Shown here: piece after piece, positions 1 to 8,086 of the stretch | Layout of the letters: the number at the start of each line of letters is the position of its first letter | Numbering within the stretch: position 1 is the first letter of the stretch | Origin: Comamonas sp. SCN 65-56 | Lineage (GTDB): Bacteria; Pseudomonadota; Gammaproteobacteria; Burkholderiales; Burkholderiaceae_C | NCBI RefSeq assembly: GCF_001724135.1 | Contig: NZ_MEDS01000008.1 | Coordinates: 62,001-126,000, forward strand | Direction: 5' to 3' | DNA: 64,000 nucleotides | Position numbers and translations under genes: made by a program | Notes under the pieces: generated by a model | Seen by the model: the letters and a program-made list of their open reading frames with translations, nothing else | What the model was told of the DNA's origin: nothing | Database searches by the model: none

Positions 1-1
1 C

Positions 2-1027
2 ATCCAGGTCAAGAGCGGTGACGGCAAGAGTCTGATGGCGCAGCTGTCGTCGATGAAGAGCAGTTTGGGCGAGGTGGTTACCCGCGTTCGCCGCAGCTCC
101 GACAGCGTGGCCGTGGCCAGTGCCCAGATCGCACAGGGCAATCAGGACCTGTCTGCGCGCACCGAAAGCCAGGCCAGCGCCCTGGAAGAAACCGCGGCCT
201 CGATGGAGCAGCTCGGCGCCACCGTGCGCCAGAACGCCGACAGCGCGAACCAGGCCAACCAGCTCGCCCTCAGCGCCTCCGAGGTGGCGGCGCGCGGTGG
301 CAACGCCGTCAACCAGGTGGTGCAGACCATGAAAGGCATCCACGAGAGTTCCACGCGCATTGCCGACATCATCAGCGTGATCGACGGCATCGCGTTTCAG
401 ACCAACATCCTGGCGCTCAATGCCGCGGTGGAAGCAGCGCGTGCGGGCGAACAGGGCCGCGGTTTCGCCGTGGTGGCCGGCGAAGTGCGTTCACTGGCCG
501 GGCGATCGGCCGAAGCGGCCAAGGAAATCAAGCAGCTCATCCAGGAAAGCGTCGACCGCGTCAGCCAGGGCAGCACCATGGTCTACGAGGCCGGTGAAAC
601 CATGACCGAGGTGGTGACCAGCATCCGCCGCGTGACCGACCTGATGAGCGAAATCAGCGCCGCCAGCAACGAACAGGCGAGCGGCGTCGCCCAGGTGGGC
701 GAGGCCGTGACCCAGATGGACCAGGCGACGCAGCAGAACGCCGCGCTGGTGGAAGAAATGGCCGCTGCCGCGGCCAGCCTGAACACCCAGGCACAGGACC
801 TGGTGCAGGCGGTCTCCATCTTCAAGCTGGGCAGCGAGTCAGCCTCGGCACCGGCGAGGGCCACCACTCCAGCGCCCCGTCACGCGCCGCCGCCACCCGC
901 AGCGCGCAAGCCCGTCAAGCCGGCTGCCCTGGCCAAGGCAGCGCCCAAGGCGGCCGCCTTGCCTGCAGCGCCGGCGCCCAGGGCAGCCGCGCCCGCAAGT
1001 AGCGAGGGCGAGTGGGAATCGTTCTGA
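2..1027 (+). CDS. Methyl-accepting chemotaxis protein, C-terminal part (5' end outside window)
   Basis: The reading frame is open from the window edge, so the ligand-binding region and transmembrane segments are missing. What remains is the end of a HAMP-like segment and the long antiparallel coiled coil that signals to CheA/CheW. The highly conserved hairpin tip ([20 protein letters not shown], then [15 protein letters not shown]) lies at about 377-500. After it comes an Ala/Pro-rich flexible linker (about 840-1010), and the protein ends in EWESF. This fits the aromatic-x-x-aromatic pentapeptide (NWETF in E. coli Tar and Tsr) that tethers CheR and CheB, so this is probably a high-abundance type receptor. 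The family call is firm; the stimulus cannot be inferred. Confidence 0.95.
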   Translation: MQVKSGDGKSLMAQLSSMKSSLGEVVTRVRRSSDSVAVASAQIAQGNQDLSARTESQASALEETAASMEQLGATVRQNADSANQANQLALSASEVAARGGNAVNQVVQTMKGIHESSTRIADIISVIDGIAFQTNILALNAAVEAARAGEQGRGFAVVAGEVRSLAGRSAEAAKEIKQLIQESVDRVSQGSTMVYEAGETMTEVVTSIRRVTDLMSEISAASNEQASGVAQVGEAVTQMDQATQQNAALVEEMAAAAASLNTQAQDLVQAVSIFKLGSESASAPARATTPAPRHAPPPPAARKPVKPAALAKAAPKAAALPAAPAPRAAAPASSEGEWESF

Positions 1028-1038
1028 ACCGCCCCGCC

Positions 1039-2004
1039 TCACTGCATGTGGGGCGGCACCGGTGGCTGGCTGCCGGGTTCGGTGAAGATCTGGCGGACAT
1101 CGACAGCATCAAAGCGGTATTGCTGACCGCAGTATTCGCACGCAACCTCCGCCTCGCCACGCTCGCGCAGAAGGCCCTGCACTTCCTCCTGCCCCAGGCT
1201 GCGCAGCATGCCCGCCACGCGCTCGCGCGAGCAGGTACAGGTAAAGCGCGGGCCCTGGTCCCCTGAAAGAGGGGCAAACCCCATCAAGCGCTCTTGCCAG
1301 AACAGGCGGTGCAGCACGGCAGAGGGCTGCAGCTCCAGCAGCTCCTGCCGGGAAAGGCTGGCCGCCAACGTGGCGATGCGTTCGTAGCTCTGCGCCGCGT
1401 CCTGCGCGCTGCCACCCAGATTGCCCGCGCCCGAAAGCGGCATGCGCTGCACCAGCAGGCCGGCTGCGACACTCTCATCCGCCGCCAGCACCAGGGTGGT
1501 GGCCAGTTGTTCCGAGCGCTGCATGTAGTGCTGCAGACCGGCAGCCAGCGTGTGAAAAGGAGCACCATCGTCGCCCGTCAGCCCCACGATGCCCTGATAG
1601 GGCTGCTGGCCTTGCTGGCGCGTCTGCGGATCGAGCGTGATCGCGCAGCGCCCCTTCCCCCCGGGGTTCACCAGCATCGCCAGATCGGCGCCTGCAGGCA
1701 CCACGCCGCTAAGGGATGCGGTGGCACGCAGACGCAAACCGGCGTCGACCTGCGCCACCGCAAGACGCACCGGGCCATCGCCCGCCATCTGCAAAATGAG
1801 CGTGCCATCGAACTTGACGTGGGTGTGCATCAGCACCGAAGCCGCCAGCATCTCGCCCAGCAACTGCGCCACCGGCACGGGGTAGGCACCGGTTTCGGTA
1901 TTGGCCGCGCGACGGCGCAACACCTCGGTCCAGGCATCGGTCAGGCGCACGATGGCGCCGCGCACCGGCAGACCATCAAACAGAAAACGCTGCAGCTCGG
2001 ACAC
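1039..2004 (-). CDS. hslO: Hsp33 redox-regulated molecular chaperone
   Basis: This cytoplasmic chaperone is switched on by oxidative stress, when its zinc-binding cysteines form disulfides. The C-terminal redox switch is visible as CTC (in FTCTCSRERV) and CEYC, the CxC and CxxC pairs of the family. The N-terminus begins SELQRFLFDGLPVRGAIVRL, typical of Hsp33. The GTG at 2004 gives about 321 residues, close to the usual length. A TTG at 2022 is also in frame and would overlap the upstream gene. The open frame extends further upstream, but that part is antisense-like extension. It lies 10 bp downstream of the carbonic-anhydrase-like gene and is probably co-transcribed with it. Confidence 0.93.
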   Translation of the reverse strand: MSELQRFLFDGLPVRGAIVRLTDAWTEVLRRRAANTETGAYPVPVAQLLGEMLAASVLMHTHVKFDGTLILQMAGDGPVRLAVAQVDAGLRLRATASLSGVVPAGADLAMLVNPGGKGRCAITLDPQTRQQGQQPYQGIVGLTGDDGAPFHTLAAGLQHYMQRSEQLATTLVLAADESVAAGLLVQRMPLSGAGNLGGSAQDAAQSYERIATLAASLSRQELLELQPSAVLHRLFWQERLMGFAPLSGDQGPRFTCTCSRERVAGMLRSLGQEEVQGLLRERGEAEVACEYCGQQYRFDAVDVRQIFTEPGSQPPVPPHMQ

Positions 2005-2014
2005 GGCAGAGCGA

Positions 2015-2539
2015 TCAGGCAATGCGCTTGAGCCCGGCCTTGAAGCGGCGGGCATTTTCAATGTAGTCGCGTGCGCTCCAGCGCAGGCCCTCGATCTGCT
2101 CGGGCGTGAGCTGGCGCACCACACGCGCCGGGCTGCCGATGATCATCGAGCCATCGGGAAACTCCTTGCCCTCGGTCACGAGCGAGCCGGCGCCGACGAG
2201 GCAGTTCTTGCCGATCTTCGCGCCATTGAGCACCACGGCGCCAATGCCGATGAGCGATTCATCGCCTATCGTGCAACCATGCAGCATCACCTTGTGGCCG
2301 ACGGTCACGTGCTTGCCCACGGTCAGCGGCAGGCCTTCGTCCGCATGCAGCACGCTCGCGTCCTGGATATTGGAGCCGGCGCCTATGGTGATGTGCGCGG
2401 TATCGCCGCGCACCACGGTGCCGAACCAGATGCTGGTGTCTTCGTGCAGCGTGACGGCGCCCATCACCTCGGCGCTTTCGGCCACCCAGCTGCTGGCCGC
2501 CCGCTGAGGCGCCACGCCATCGAGTTCATAGATTGCCAT
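2015..2539 (-). CDS. Gamma-carbonic anhydrase family protein (YrdA/PaaY-like)
   Basis: The 174-residue protein has the left-handed beta-helix hexapeptide pattern throughout (repeated I/V-G-x-x spacing, for example GAGSNIQDASVLHAD and IGIGAVVLNGAKIGKNCLVGAGS). Histidines in HAD and GHKVMLHGC sit where gamma-class carbonic anhydrases bind metal. Members of this family include YrdA and the PaaY thioesterase. Whether this one hydrates CO2 or acts on thioesters cannot be decided from sequence. It is followed after 10 bp by hslO and is divergent from the DUF455 gene, so 2540-2582 must hold both promoters. Confidence 0.9.
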   Translation of the reverse strand: MAIYELDGVAPQRAASSWVAESAEVMGAVTLHEDTSIWFGTVVRGDTAHITIGAGSNIQDASVLHADEGLPLTVGKHVTVGHKVMLHGCTIGDESLIGIGAVVLNGAKIGKNCLVGAGSLVTEGKEFPDGSMIIGSPARVVRQLTPEQIEGLRWSARDYIENARRFKAGLKRIA

Positions 2540-2582
2540 CGCGCCGGGTCTCCATCAAAGGCTGAAAACTACAATTGTAGAG

Positions 2583-3383
2583 ATGGAGCTTCGCCAACGC
2601 GCCCTGGATCTTCTAGGGCTGACAGACATAGAACAAAAACCACTGCAGACGCTTGCCCTGCATGCGCAAGCAGCTACTTTGGATATAGCAACAACGGCGA
2701 CTTTGGTGGCCGAACAGGCACTGCCCGGTCACCCTGACCGCCCGCTGCTGCTGGCACCTACCGAGGTGCGGCGCCGCTCCCCTGCCACGCCCGAGGGCCG
2801 CGCGGTGCTGATCCACGCGATTGCACACATCGAGTTCAACGCCATCAACCTCGCGCTGGATGCCATCTGGCGCTTTCCGGGCATGCCCGAGGCCTACTAC
2901 CGCGATTGGCTGCGCGTGGCGGCCGAAGAGGCCAGGCACTTCACACTGCTGCGCCAGCACCTGCGCAGCCGGCTGGGCCACGACTACGGTGACTTCCCGG
3001 CGCACCAGGGGCTGTGGACCATGTGCGAAAAGACCGCGCACGACATCACGGCACGCATGGCGCTGGTGCCGCGCACGCTGGAGGCGCGCGGACTGGACGC
3101 CACGCCGCTGATCCAGCACAAGCTGCGCAGCACGGGCGCGCCCGATGCACTGGCGGCGGTGGAGATTTTGAACATCATCTTGCACGAAGAAATCGGCCAT
3201 GTGGCCATTGGCAACCACTGGTACCGTTGGCTCTGCGCCCGCCAGGGGCTGGACCCGGTGCGGCACTACGCCGTGCTGGCGCGCCAGCACGCTGCGCCAC
3301 GCGCCAAGCCGCCGCTCAACGAGCCCGCACGCCTGGCCGCGGGCTTCACCGAGACCGAATTGCGCTGGCTCGCCGGGGAGTAG
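2583..3383 (+). CDS. DUF455 family ferritin-like protein
   Basis: The 266-residue protein has the conserved pattern of the DUF455 family, which has a ferritin-like four-helix bundle. Likely di-iron ligands are visible in AHIEFNAINLALDAIWRF (E), AAEEARHFTLL (ExxxH region) and LHEEIGHVAIGNHWY (EExxH). No enzymatic role is established for the family to my knowledge, so only a metal-binding, oxygen-related function can be guessed. The ATG at 2583 is the first in frame and no clear Shine-Dalgarno sequence precedes it. The first 40 codons are AT-richer than the rest and include a stretch (about 2663-2690) resembling half of the dispersed hairpin repeat seen elsewhere in the window. Confidence 0.85.
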   Translation: MELRQRALDLLGLTDIEQKPLQTLALHAQAATLDIATTATLVAEQALPGHPDRPLLLAPTEVRRRSPATPEGRAVLIHAIAHIEFNAINLALDAIWRFPGMPEAYYRDWLRVAAEEARHFTLLRQHLRSRLGHDYGDFPAHQGLWTMCEKTAHDITARMALVPRTLEARGLDATPLIQHKLRSTGAPDALAAVEILNIILHEEIGHVAIGNHWYRWLCARQGLDPVRHYAVLARQHAAPRAKPPLNEPARLAAGFTETELRWLAGE

Positions 3384-3467
3384 ACGACAATGGAGCGCAC
3401 GGCAGCGTTGCCTACAATGCCTTTCACCACGCCGCGTACGGCGCCACTTACGCCAGCCATCGCATCC

Positions 3468-4727
3468 ATGACAGACCCATCCGCCACCCCCTCCCCTGGC
3501 CAGCGCAACGGCCCGGCAGGCGCGATGATCGCGCGTCAAGCCATCGTCAACGCCAGGCAGGCGGTCGTCGGCTACGAACTGCTGGATCGCTCGCACGCAC
3601 GCGACGACCATACGGCCGCCAGCGATGTGCTGGCGCTGTTCAACGCGCTCTCGCATGCCGGCAGCGAAGAAATCGTGGGCAAGAGTCTGCTGTTCGTCAA
3701 CTGCACGCATGAGAGTCTGTCCGGCGGCCATCTGGAGCTGGTCAATCCCGACAGGATCGTGCTCGAAATTCCCCCGCTGGCGCGCCCTGACGCCGAGGAA
3801 ATTGCTGCCCGCCAGCCGGTACTGGCGGCATTGCGTGAGCGCGGTTTTCATCTGGCGTTCAACCAGTCGGTACTTGAATCCGCCTACGCGCCCTGGCTGG
3901 CCCAGGCCGATTTCATCAAGCTCGACCTCTCCGTGCTGCCCCCTGACCAGGCCACGGTGCTGATCCAGCATGCACAGCGCCAGAGCCAGGCCGAACTGAT
4001 CGCCGAGAAGCTGGAAACCGCACAGCAGTACGACATGGCTTCGTCGCTCGGGGTCGGGATGTTCCAGGGCTACTGGTTTGCCCGTCCGGCGCTGGTGCAG
4101 GCCAAGCTGCTGAGCCCGGTGCAGGCCAACATCCTCGAACTGCTCAACCTGGTGCGCAAACAGGCCAATACCGATCAGATCGAAGACGTATTGAAGCGCG
4201 ATGCGGGACTGGCCTTCAACCTGATGCGGCTCATCAACTCCGCCGGCCTGGGGCTGCGCCGCGAGATCACCTCGTTTCGCCAGGCCGTCATGTTGCTGGG
4301 CCTCAAGAAATTGTTTCGCTGGGCCGCGCTGTTGCTGACCGCCGCCCGCAACGGCGGACCGCCACCCGCCGTCGGCCAGACCGCGGTGGTGCGCGGGCGC
4401 TTCATGGAGCTGCTGGCGCAGGAGTTCCTCACGCCCGAGCAGGTGGACGAGGCCTTCCTTGCGGGCATGTTCTCCATGCTCGATCAGATGCTGGAGATGC
4501 CGCTCGACCAGGCCCTGCAGTTGCTGGATCTGCCCACTGAAGTGGTCAATCAGATCGAGCACCATGATGGCCCCCTGGGCCAGCTGCTGCTGCTGGTGCA
4601 GGCCTGTGAAACCAACAGCGATGAAGACTACGACCATGCGCTGCAGACGCTGCCATTGACCAGCCAGCAGGTGAACATGGCGCATCTGCAGGCACTTGCC
4701 TGGGCCGACCAAGTGTGCGAAGTCTGA
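3468..4727 (+). CDS. EAL-HDOD domain signalling protein (first tandem copy)
   Basis: This is a 419-residue YuxH-type protein: an N-terminal EAL-like domain (about residues 15-215) followed by an HDOD domain (about 220-400; core LINSAGLGLRREITSFRQAV and LGLKKLFRWAALLL). The EAL half is degenerate. The glutamate motif is YELLDR, and the metal-binding DDFGTG segment is replaced by AFNQSVLESA, so c-di-GMP hydrolysis is unlikely and a protein- or nucleotide-sensing role is inferred. The start at 3468 was chosen by alignment with the downstream paralog, since both then begin MTD; in-frame ATGs at 3390 and 3417 would add 26 or 17 residues. It lies 26 bp upstream of its paralog. Confidence 0.88.
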   Translation: MTDPSATPSPGQRNGPAGAMIARQAIVNARQAVVGYELLDRSHARDDHTAASDVLALFNALSHAGSEEIVGKSLLFVNCTHESLSGGHLELVNPDRIVLEIPPLARPDAEEIAARQPVLAALRERGFHLAFNQSVLESAYAPWLAQADFIKLDLSVLPPDQATVLIQHAQRQSQAELIAEKLETAQQYDMASSLGVGMFQGYWFARPALVQAKLLSPVQANILELLNLVRKQANTDQIEDVLKRDAGLAFNLMRLINSAGLGLRREITSFRQAVMLLGLKKLFRWAALLLTAARNGGPPPAVGQTAVVRGRFMELLAQEFLTPEQVDEAFLAGMFSMLDQMLEMPLDQALQLLDLPTEVVNQIEHHDGPLGQLLLLVQACETNSDEDYDHALQTLPLTSQQVNMAHLQALAWADQVCEV

Positions 4728-4753
4728 CACCGCACACACCGCCCCTGCACACC

Positions 4754-6022
4754 ATGACCGATACCCAAAGCGCCGCCCCCGCCACCCCCGTCGACGACAA
4801 CACGGTCGCGATCGCCCGCCAGGCCATCCTCGACGCCCAGCGCGCCGTGTTTGGCTATGAACTGTTCGATCGCAGCACCGCAGCCGACCAACACACCGCC
4901 GCCACGGATGCGGCCGTGCTGTTCAACGCGCTGTCCTACGCCGGTTCCGAAAGCCTCATCGGCCGCAACACCGTCTTCATCAATTGCACCCACGAAAGCC
5001 TGGTCGGCGCGCACCTGGATCTGATCCATCCCGAGAAGGTGGTGCTGGAGGTGCCTCCGCTGGGCGCCGAGGCATCGGCGCAGGACATCGACGACAAGGT
5101 GGCAATTTTCCAGGGCCTGAAGGAGCGCGGTTTTCGCATCGCGCTGGACCAGCATGCCCTGCGCAAACCCTATGCCAGTTGGCTGCCACTGGCGGATTTC
5201 ATCAAGCTGGACATGCTGGCGTTCAAGCCGGAGCTGGCCGAGCCACTGGTGAAATTCGCCCGCGCGGCCAACGCCAAGGCCACGCTGGTGGCCGAAAAGG
5301 TGGAGTCCGCCGAGCAATACGAACGCATGGCCAAGCTTGGCGTGACCTTGTTCCAGGGCTACTGGTTTGCCAAGCCGTCGGTGGTCAAGGCGCAGACCAT
5401 ACGCCCGTCGCAAGCCACCATCCTGCAGCTCATCAACCTGGTGCGCAAGCAGGCCGACACGGATGAAATTGAGCAACTGCTCAAGCGCGACCCGACGCTC
5501 TCCTTCAACCTGCTGCGCTTCATCAACTCATCGGGCTTCGGCCTGCAGGTGGAGATCACCTCGTTCAAACACGCGGTGATGATTCTCGGGCTCAAGAAGC
5601 TGTTTCGCTGGGCCGCACTGCTGCTCACCACCTCGCGCAACAGCAGCACGCCGCTGGCCGTGGGGCAGACGGCCGTGGTGCGCGGGCGGCTGATGGAACT
5701 GCTGGCCGCCGAGATGCTGCCGCCCGAGGAGGCCGACAACGCCTTCGTGGTCGGCGTCTTTTCGCTGCTGGACGTGATGCTGGGCGTGCCGCTGGAACGC
5801 GCGCTGGAAACCGTGTCGCTGCCAGAGCCGGTGGTCGACGCGCTGCTGCACAAACATGGCGTGTTCGCGCCCTTCCTGGAGCTCACCATCGCCTGCGAAA
5901 GCGGAGACGATGCCGCGTTTGCGCGCGCTTGCGCGCAGTTGCAGCTATCCAACCACCAGGTCAACATGGCGCACATGCAGGCACTGGCCTGGGCGGACGA
6001 ACTGACCAGCGAAAGTCCGTAG
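4754..6022 (+). CDS. EAL-HDOD domain signalling protein (second tandem copy)
   Basis: The 422-residue protein is collinear over its full length with the preceding gene and is very similar in the segments FQGYWFA-P, LVRKQA-TD and LGLKKLFRWAALLL. It therefore arose by tandem duplication. The EAL half is again degenerate: YELFDR is present, but the DDFGTG site reads ALDQHALRKP, keeping one of the two aspartates. The HDOD half looks intact (LRFINSSGFGLQVEITSFKHAV). The two copies have diverged substantially, which argues for retention with different roles. It ends 13 bp from the convergent xerD, with no obvious terminator in between. Confidence 0.88.
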   Translation: MTDTQSAAPATPVDDNTVAIARQAILDAQRAVFGYELFDRSTAADQHTAATDAAVLFNALSYAGSESLIGRNTVFINCTHESLVGAHLDLIHPEKVVLEVPPLGAEASAQDIDDKVAIFQGLKERGFRIALDQHALRKPYASWLPLADFIKLDMLAFKPELAEPLVKFARAANAKATLVAEKVESAEQYERMAKLGVTLFQGYWFAKPSVVKAQTIRPSQATILQLINLVRKQADTDEIEQLLKRDPTLSFNLLRFINSSGFGLQVEITSFKHAVMILGLKKLFRWAALLLTTSRNSSTPLAVGQTAVVRGRLMELLAAEMLPPEEADNAFVVGVFSLLDVMLGVPLERALETVSLPEPVVDALLHKHGVFAPFLELTIACESGDDAAFARACAQLQLSNHQVNMAHMQALAWADELTSESP

Positions 6023-6035
6023 CCCGTTCCCCGCC

Positions 6036-6953
6036 TCACCCACGCGGGTGGTGCTGCGCATGCAGCTGCTTGAGCCGCTCACGCGCGACGTGGGTATAGA
6101 TCGTGGTGGTCGAAATATCGGCATGGCCCAGCAGCAGCTGCACCACGCGCAGATCCGCGCCGTGGTTGAGCAAATGCGTGGCAAACGCGTGGCGCAGGGT
6201 GTGGGGAGAGAGCGGCACCGCAATGCCGGCCAGCCGTGCGTATTTCTTGACCAGCATCCAGGCCATCACCCGTGTCATGGCGCTGCCTCTGTGGGTGACG
6301 AAAAGGTCGGCCGTCTGCTGCCTGCCAAGGATCGCAGCGCGCGCATCCTGCCCATAGCGTTGCAGCCATTCGCACGCCACCTCTCCCATGGGCACGAGCC
6401 GCTCCTTGCTGCCCTTGCCCAGTACCCGCACCACGCCCTCGGCCAGGCTGATCTGAAAGGTCTTGAGCCCCACGAGCTCGCTCACACGCAGGCCGCTGGC
6501 GTACATCAGCTCCAGCATCGCCCGGTCACGCAGGCCAAGAGCGGTCGCCACATCCGGCGCGGCCAGCAAGGCTTCCACCTGCGCTTGCGTCAGCACATCC
6601 GGCCGGCGCGGCGGCTGGCGCGCGGCCAGCATGCGCAGCGTCGGGTCCCCGACCAGCAAGTTCTGTTGGCGCGCCCAGTGAAAGAAGCGCCGGAAGACCG
6701 TCAGCCGCCGGTTTGCGGTGGTGGCGCGCGTTTGGGCATGGCGTTCGGCGAAATACGCATTGAGCTGCGCCTCCGTGGTCTGCAGCAGCCCCGAACCCTG
6801 GCCCGCAAGCCAGGCGGCCAGCGCGCTCAGGTCGCGGCGGTAGGCCTGCAAGGTGTTGGCCGCCAAGCCGTCCTGCAGCCACAGGGCATCGGCAAAGCCG
6901 TCAATCAGCCGGATATCGGCATCAGCGGGCTGGTACGCAGCACGATCAGGCAT
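6036..6953 (-). CDS. xerD: XerD-type site-specific tyrosine recombinase
   Basis: A 305-residue phage-integrase family recombinase of XerC/D size. It has an N-terminal SAM-like DNA-binding domain (about 15-105) and a C-terminal catalytic domain. Catalytic residues are visible in order: R in ASGLRVSEL, K in LGKGSKERLVP, H-x-x-R in SPHTLRHAFATH, H in LLGHADISTT and the nucleophilic Y in IYTHV. It is not linked to any mobile element here and sits between housekeeping genes, so it is taken as the chromosome dimer resolution recombinase XerD rather than an island integrase. XerC or an Xer homologue remains possible. It is divergent from the TAXI gene. Confidence 0.9.
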   Translation of the reverse strand: MPDRAAYQPADADIRLIDGFADALWLQDGLAANTLQAYRRDLSALAAWLAGQGSGLLQTTEAQLNAYFAERHAQTRATTANRRLTVFRRFFHWARQQNLLVGDPTLRMLAARQPPRRPDVLTQAQVEALLAAPDVATALGLRDRAMLELMYASGLRVSELVGLKTFQISLAEGVVRVLGKGSKERLVPMGEVACEWLQRYGQDARAAILGRQQTADLFVTHRGSAMTRVMAWMLVKKYARLAGIAVPLSPHTLRHAFATHLLNHGADLRVVQLLLGHADISTTTIYTHVARERLKQLHAQHHPRG

Positions 6954-7007
6954 CGTCGATCCGGAAAAATCAGGGAAATCCCTGCAATGAAACCATCAGG
7001 CAGCAGG

Positions 7008-7035
7008 TTGAAATCATGCCGTCTTGCACTATTCT
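7008..7035 (+). promoter_or_regulatory. Candidate sigma-70 promoter for the TAXI-TRAP operon
   Basis: TTGAAA at 7008-7013 and TATTCT at 7030-7035 are separated by 16 bp and lie about 35 bp upstream of the TAXI start codon. Found by eye only. Confidence 0.4.
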
Positions 7036-7068
7036 GCCCGCTCAGACACTGATTCAGGAGACTTTCCC

Positions 7069-8025
7069 ATGCGCTGGATACGCACGCTTTGCTACAGCCT
7101 CGGCCTGAGCGCCGCCTTCATGGCCCCCGCCGCGATGGCGCAGCAAACCTTCGTCAACGTGCTCACGGGCGGGCAAAGCGGGGTGTATTACCCGCTGGGC
7201 GTATCGCTGGCGCAGATCTACGGCAAGACGATACCCAACGCGCGCGCCACGGCGCAAGTGACCAAGGCCTCGGCCGAAAACCTGAATTTGCTGCAGGCCG
7301 GGCGCGGCGAACTCGCGTTCACGCTGGGCGATGCGCTCTCGGACGCCTGGAAAGGCGACGCGGATGCGGGCTTTGCCAAGAAGCTCGACAAGCTGCGCGG
7401 GCTTTCCGCCACCTACAACAACATCATCCAGATCGTCGCCAACGCCGATTCGGGCATCAAGACGCTGGCCGATCTGAAGGGCAAGCGCCTGTCGGTGGGC
7501 GCGGCGCGCTCGGGCACCGAGCTCAACGCGCGCGCCATCCTCAAGGCGGCGGGCATCACCTATCAGGATCTGGGCAAGGTCGAATACCTGCCGTTTGGCG
7601 AATCGGTGGAGCTCATCAAGAATCGCCAGTTGGACGCCACCTTGCAGTCCGCCGGCTTGGGCGTGGCGTCGATCCGCGACCTCGCCACCTCGGTGAAGAT
7701 CATCGTCGTGCCGGTGCCCGCCGACGTGGTGGCCAAGGTGAGCGACCCGGCCTACCAGCCCACCGTGATTCCGGCCAACACCTACACCGGCCAGACCGAG
7801 GATGTGGCGACGGCGGCGATTCCCAACTTCCTCGTGACGCACTCAGGCGTCTCCGACGAATTGGCCTACCAGATGGCCAAGCAGCTCTACGCCAACCTGG
7901 ACACGCTCTACGCCGCGCACAACGCCGCCAAGGCGATCAAGCTGGAAAACGCGGTCAAGGGCATGCCGGTGCCGCTGCACCCGGGCGCCGAGCGCTACTA
8001 CAAGGAAGTCGGGCTGATCAAGTAA
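7069..8025 (+). CDS. TAXI family TRAP transporter solute-binding protein
   Basis: A 318-residue periplasmic binding protein with a Sec signal peptide (MRWIRTLCYSLGLSAAFMAP, cleavage likely after AMA). The mature protein begins QQTFVNVLTGGQSGVYYPLG, typical of TAXI (TRAP-associated extracytoplasmic immunogenic) receptors. It would capture an organic substrate and pass it to the fused permease encoded downstream. The substrate is unknown; dicarboxylates and amino acids such as glutamate are known for other TAXI systems. The start is supported by CAGGAGA at 7055-7061. A terminator-like hairpin follows, which fits higher expression of the binding protein than of the permease. Confidence 0.92.
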   Translation: MRWIRTLCYSLGLSAAFMAPAAMAQQTFVNVLTGGQSGVYYPLGVSLAQIYGKTIPNARATAQVTKASAENLNLLQAGRGELAFTLGDALSDAWKGDADAGFAKKLDKLRGLSATYNNIIQIVANADSGIKTLADLKGKRLSVGAARSGTELNARAILKAAGITYQDLGKVEYLPFGESVELIKNRQLDATLQSAGLGVASIRDLATSVKIIVVPVPADVVAKVSDPAYQPTVIPANTYTGQTEDVATAAIPNFLVTHSGVSDELAYQMAKQLYANLDTLYAAHNAAKAIKLENAVKGMPVPLHPGAERYYKEVGLIK

Positions 8026-8044
8026 GCCCGCATACCCGGTTTCT

Positions 8045-8068
8045 GGCCCCGCATCCGGGGCCTTTTTT
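8045..8068 (+). terminator. Intrinsic terminator between TAXI receptor and permease
   Basis: GGCCCC (8045-8050) pairs with GGGGCC (8057-8062), loop GCATCC, followed by six T. It is likely a partial terminator that sets receptor-to-permease stoichiometry. Confidence 0.7.
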
Positions 8069-8086
8069 GATCCTGGCGCAAATACC

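Noticed and set aside
2613-4739. 708-codon open frame on the minus strand
   Set aside because: Antisense to the DUF455 and first EAL-HDOD genes; low-complexity shadow.
6036-6953. xerD as an island integrase
   Set aside because: No island borders or accessory genes nearby; its length and motifs fit the housekeeping recombinase.
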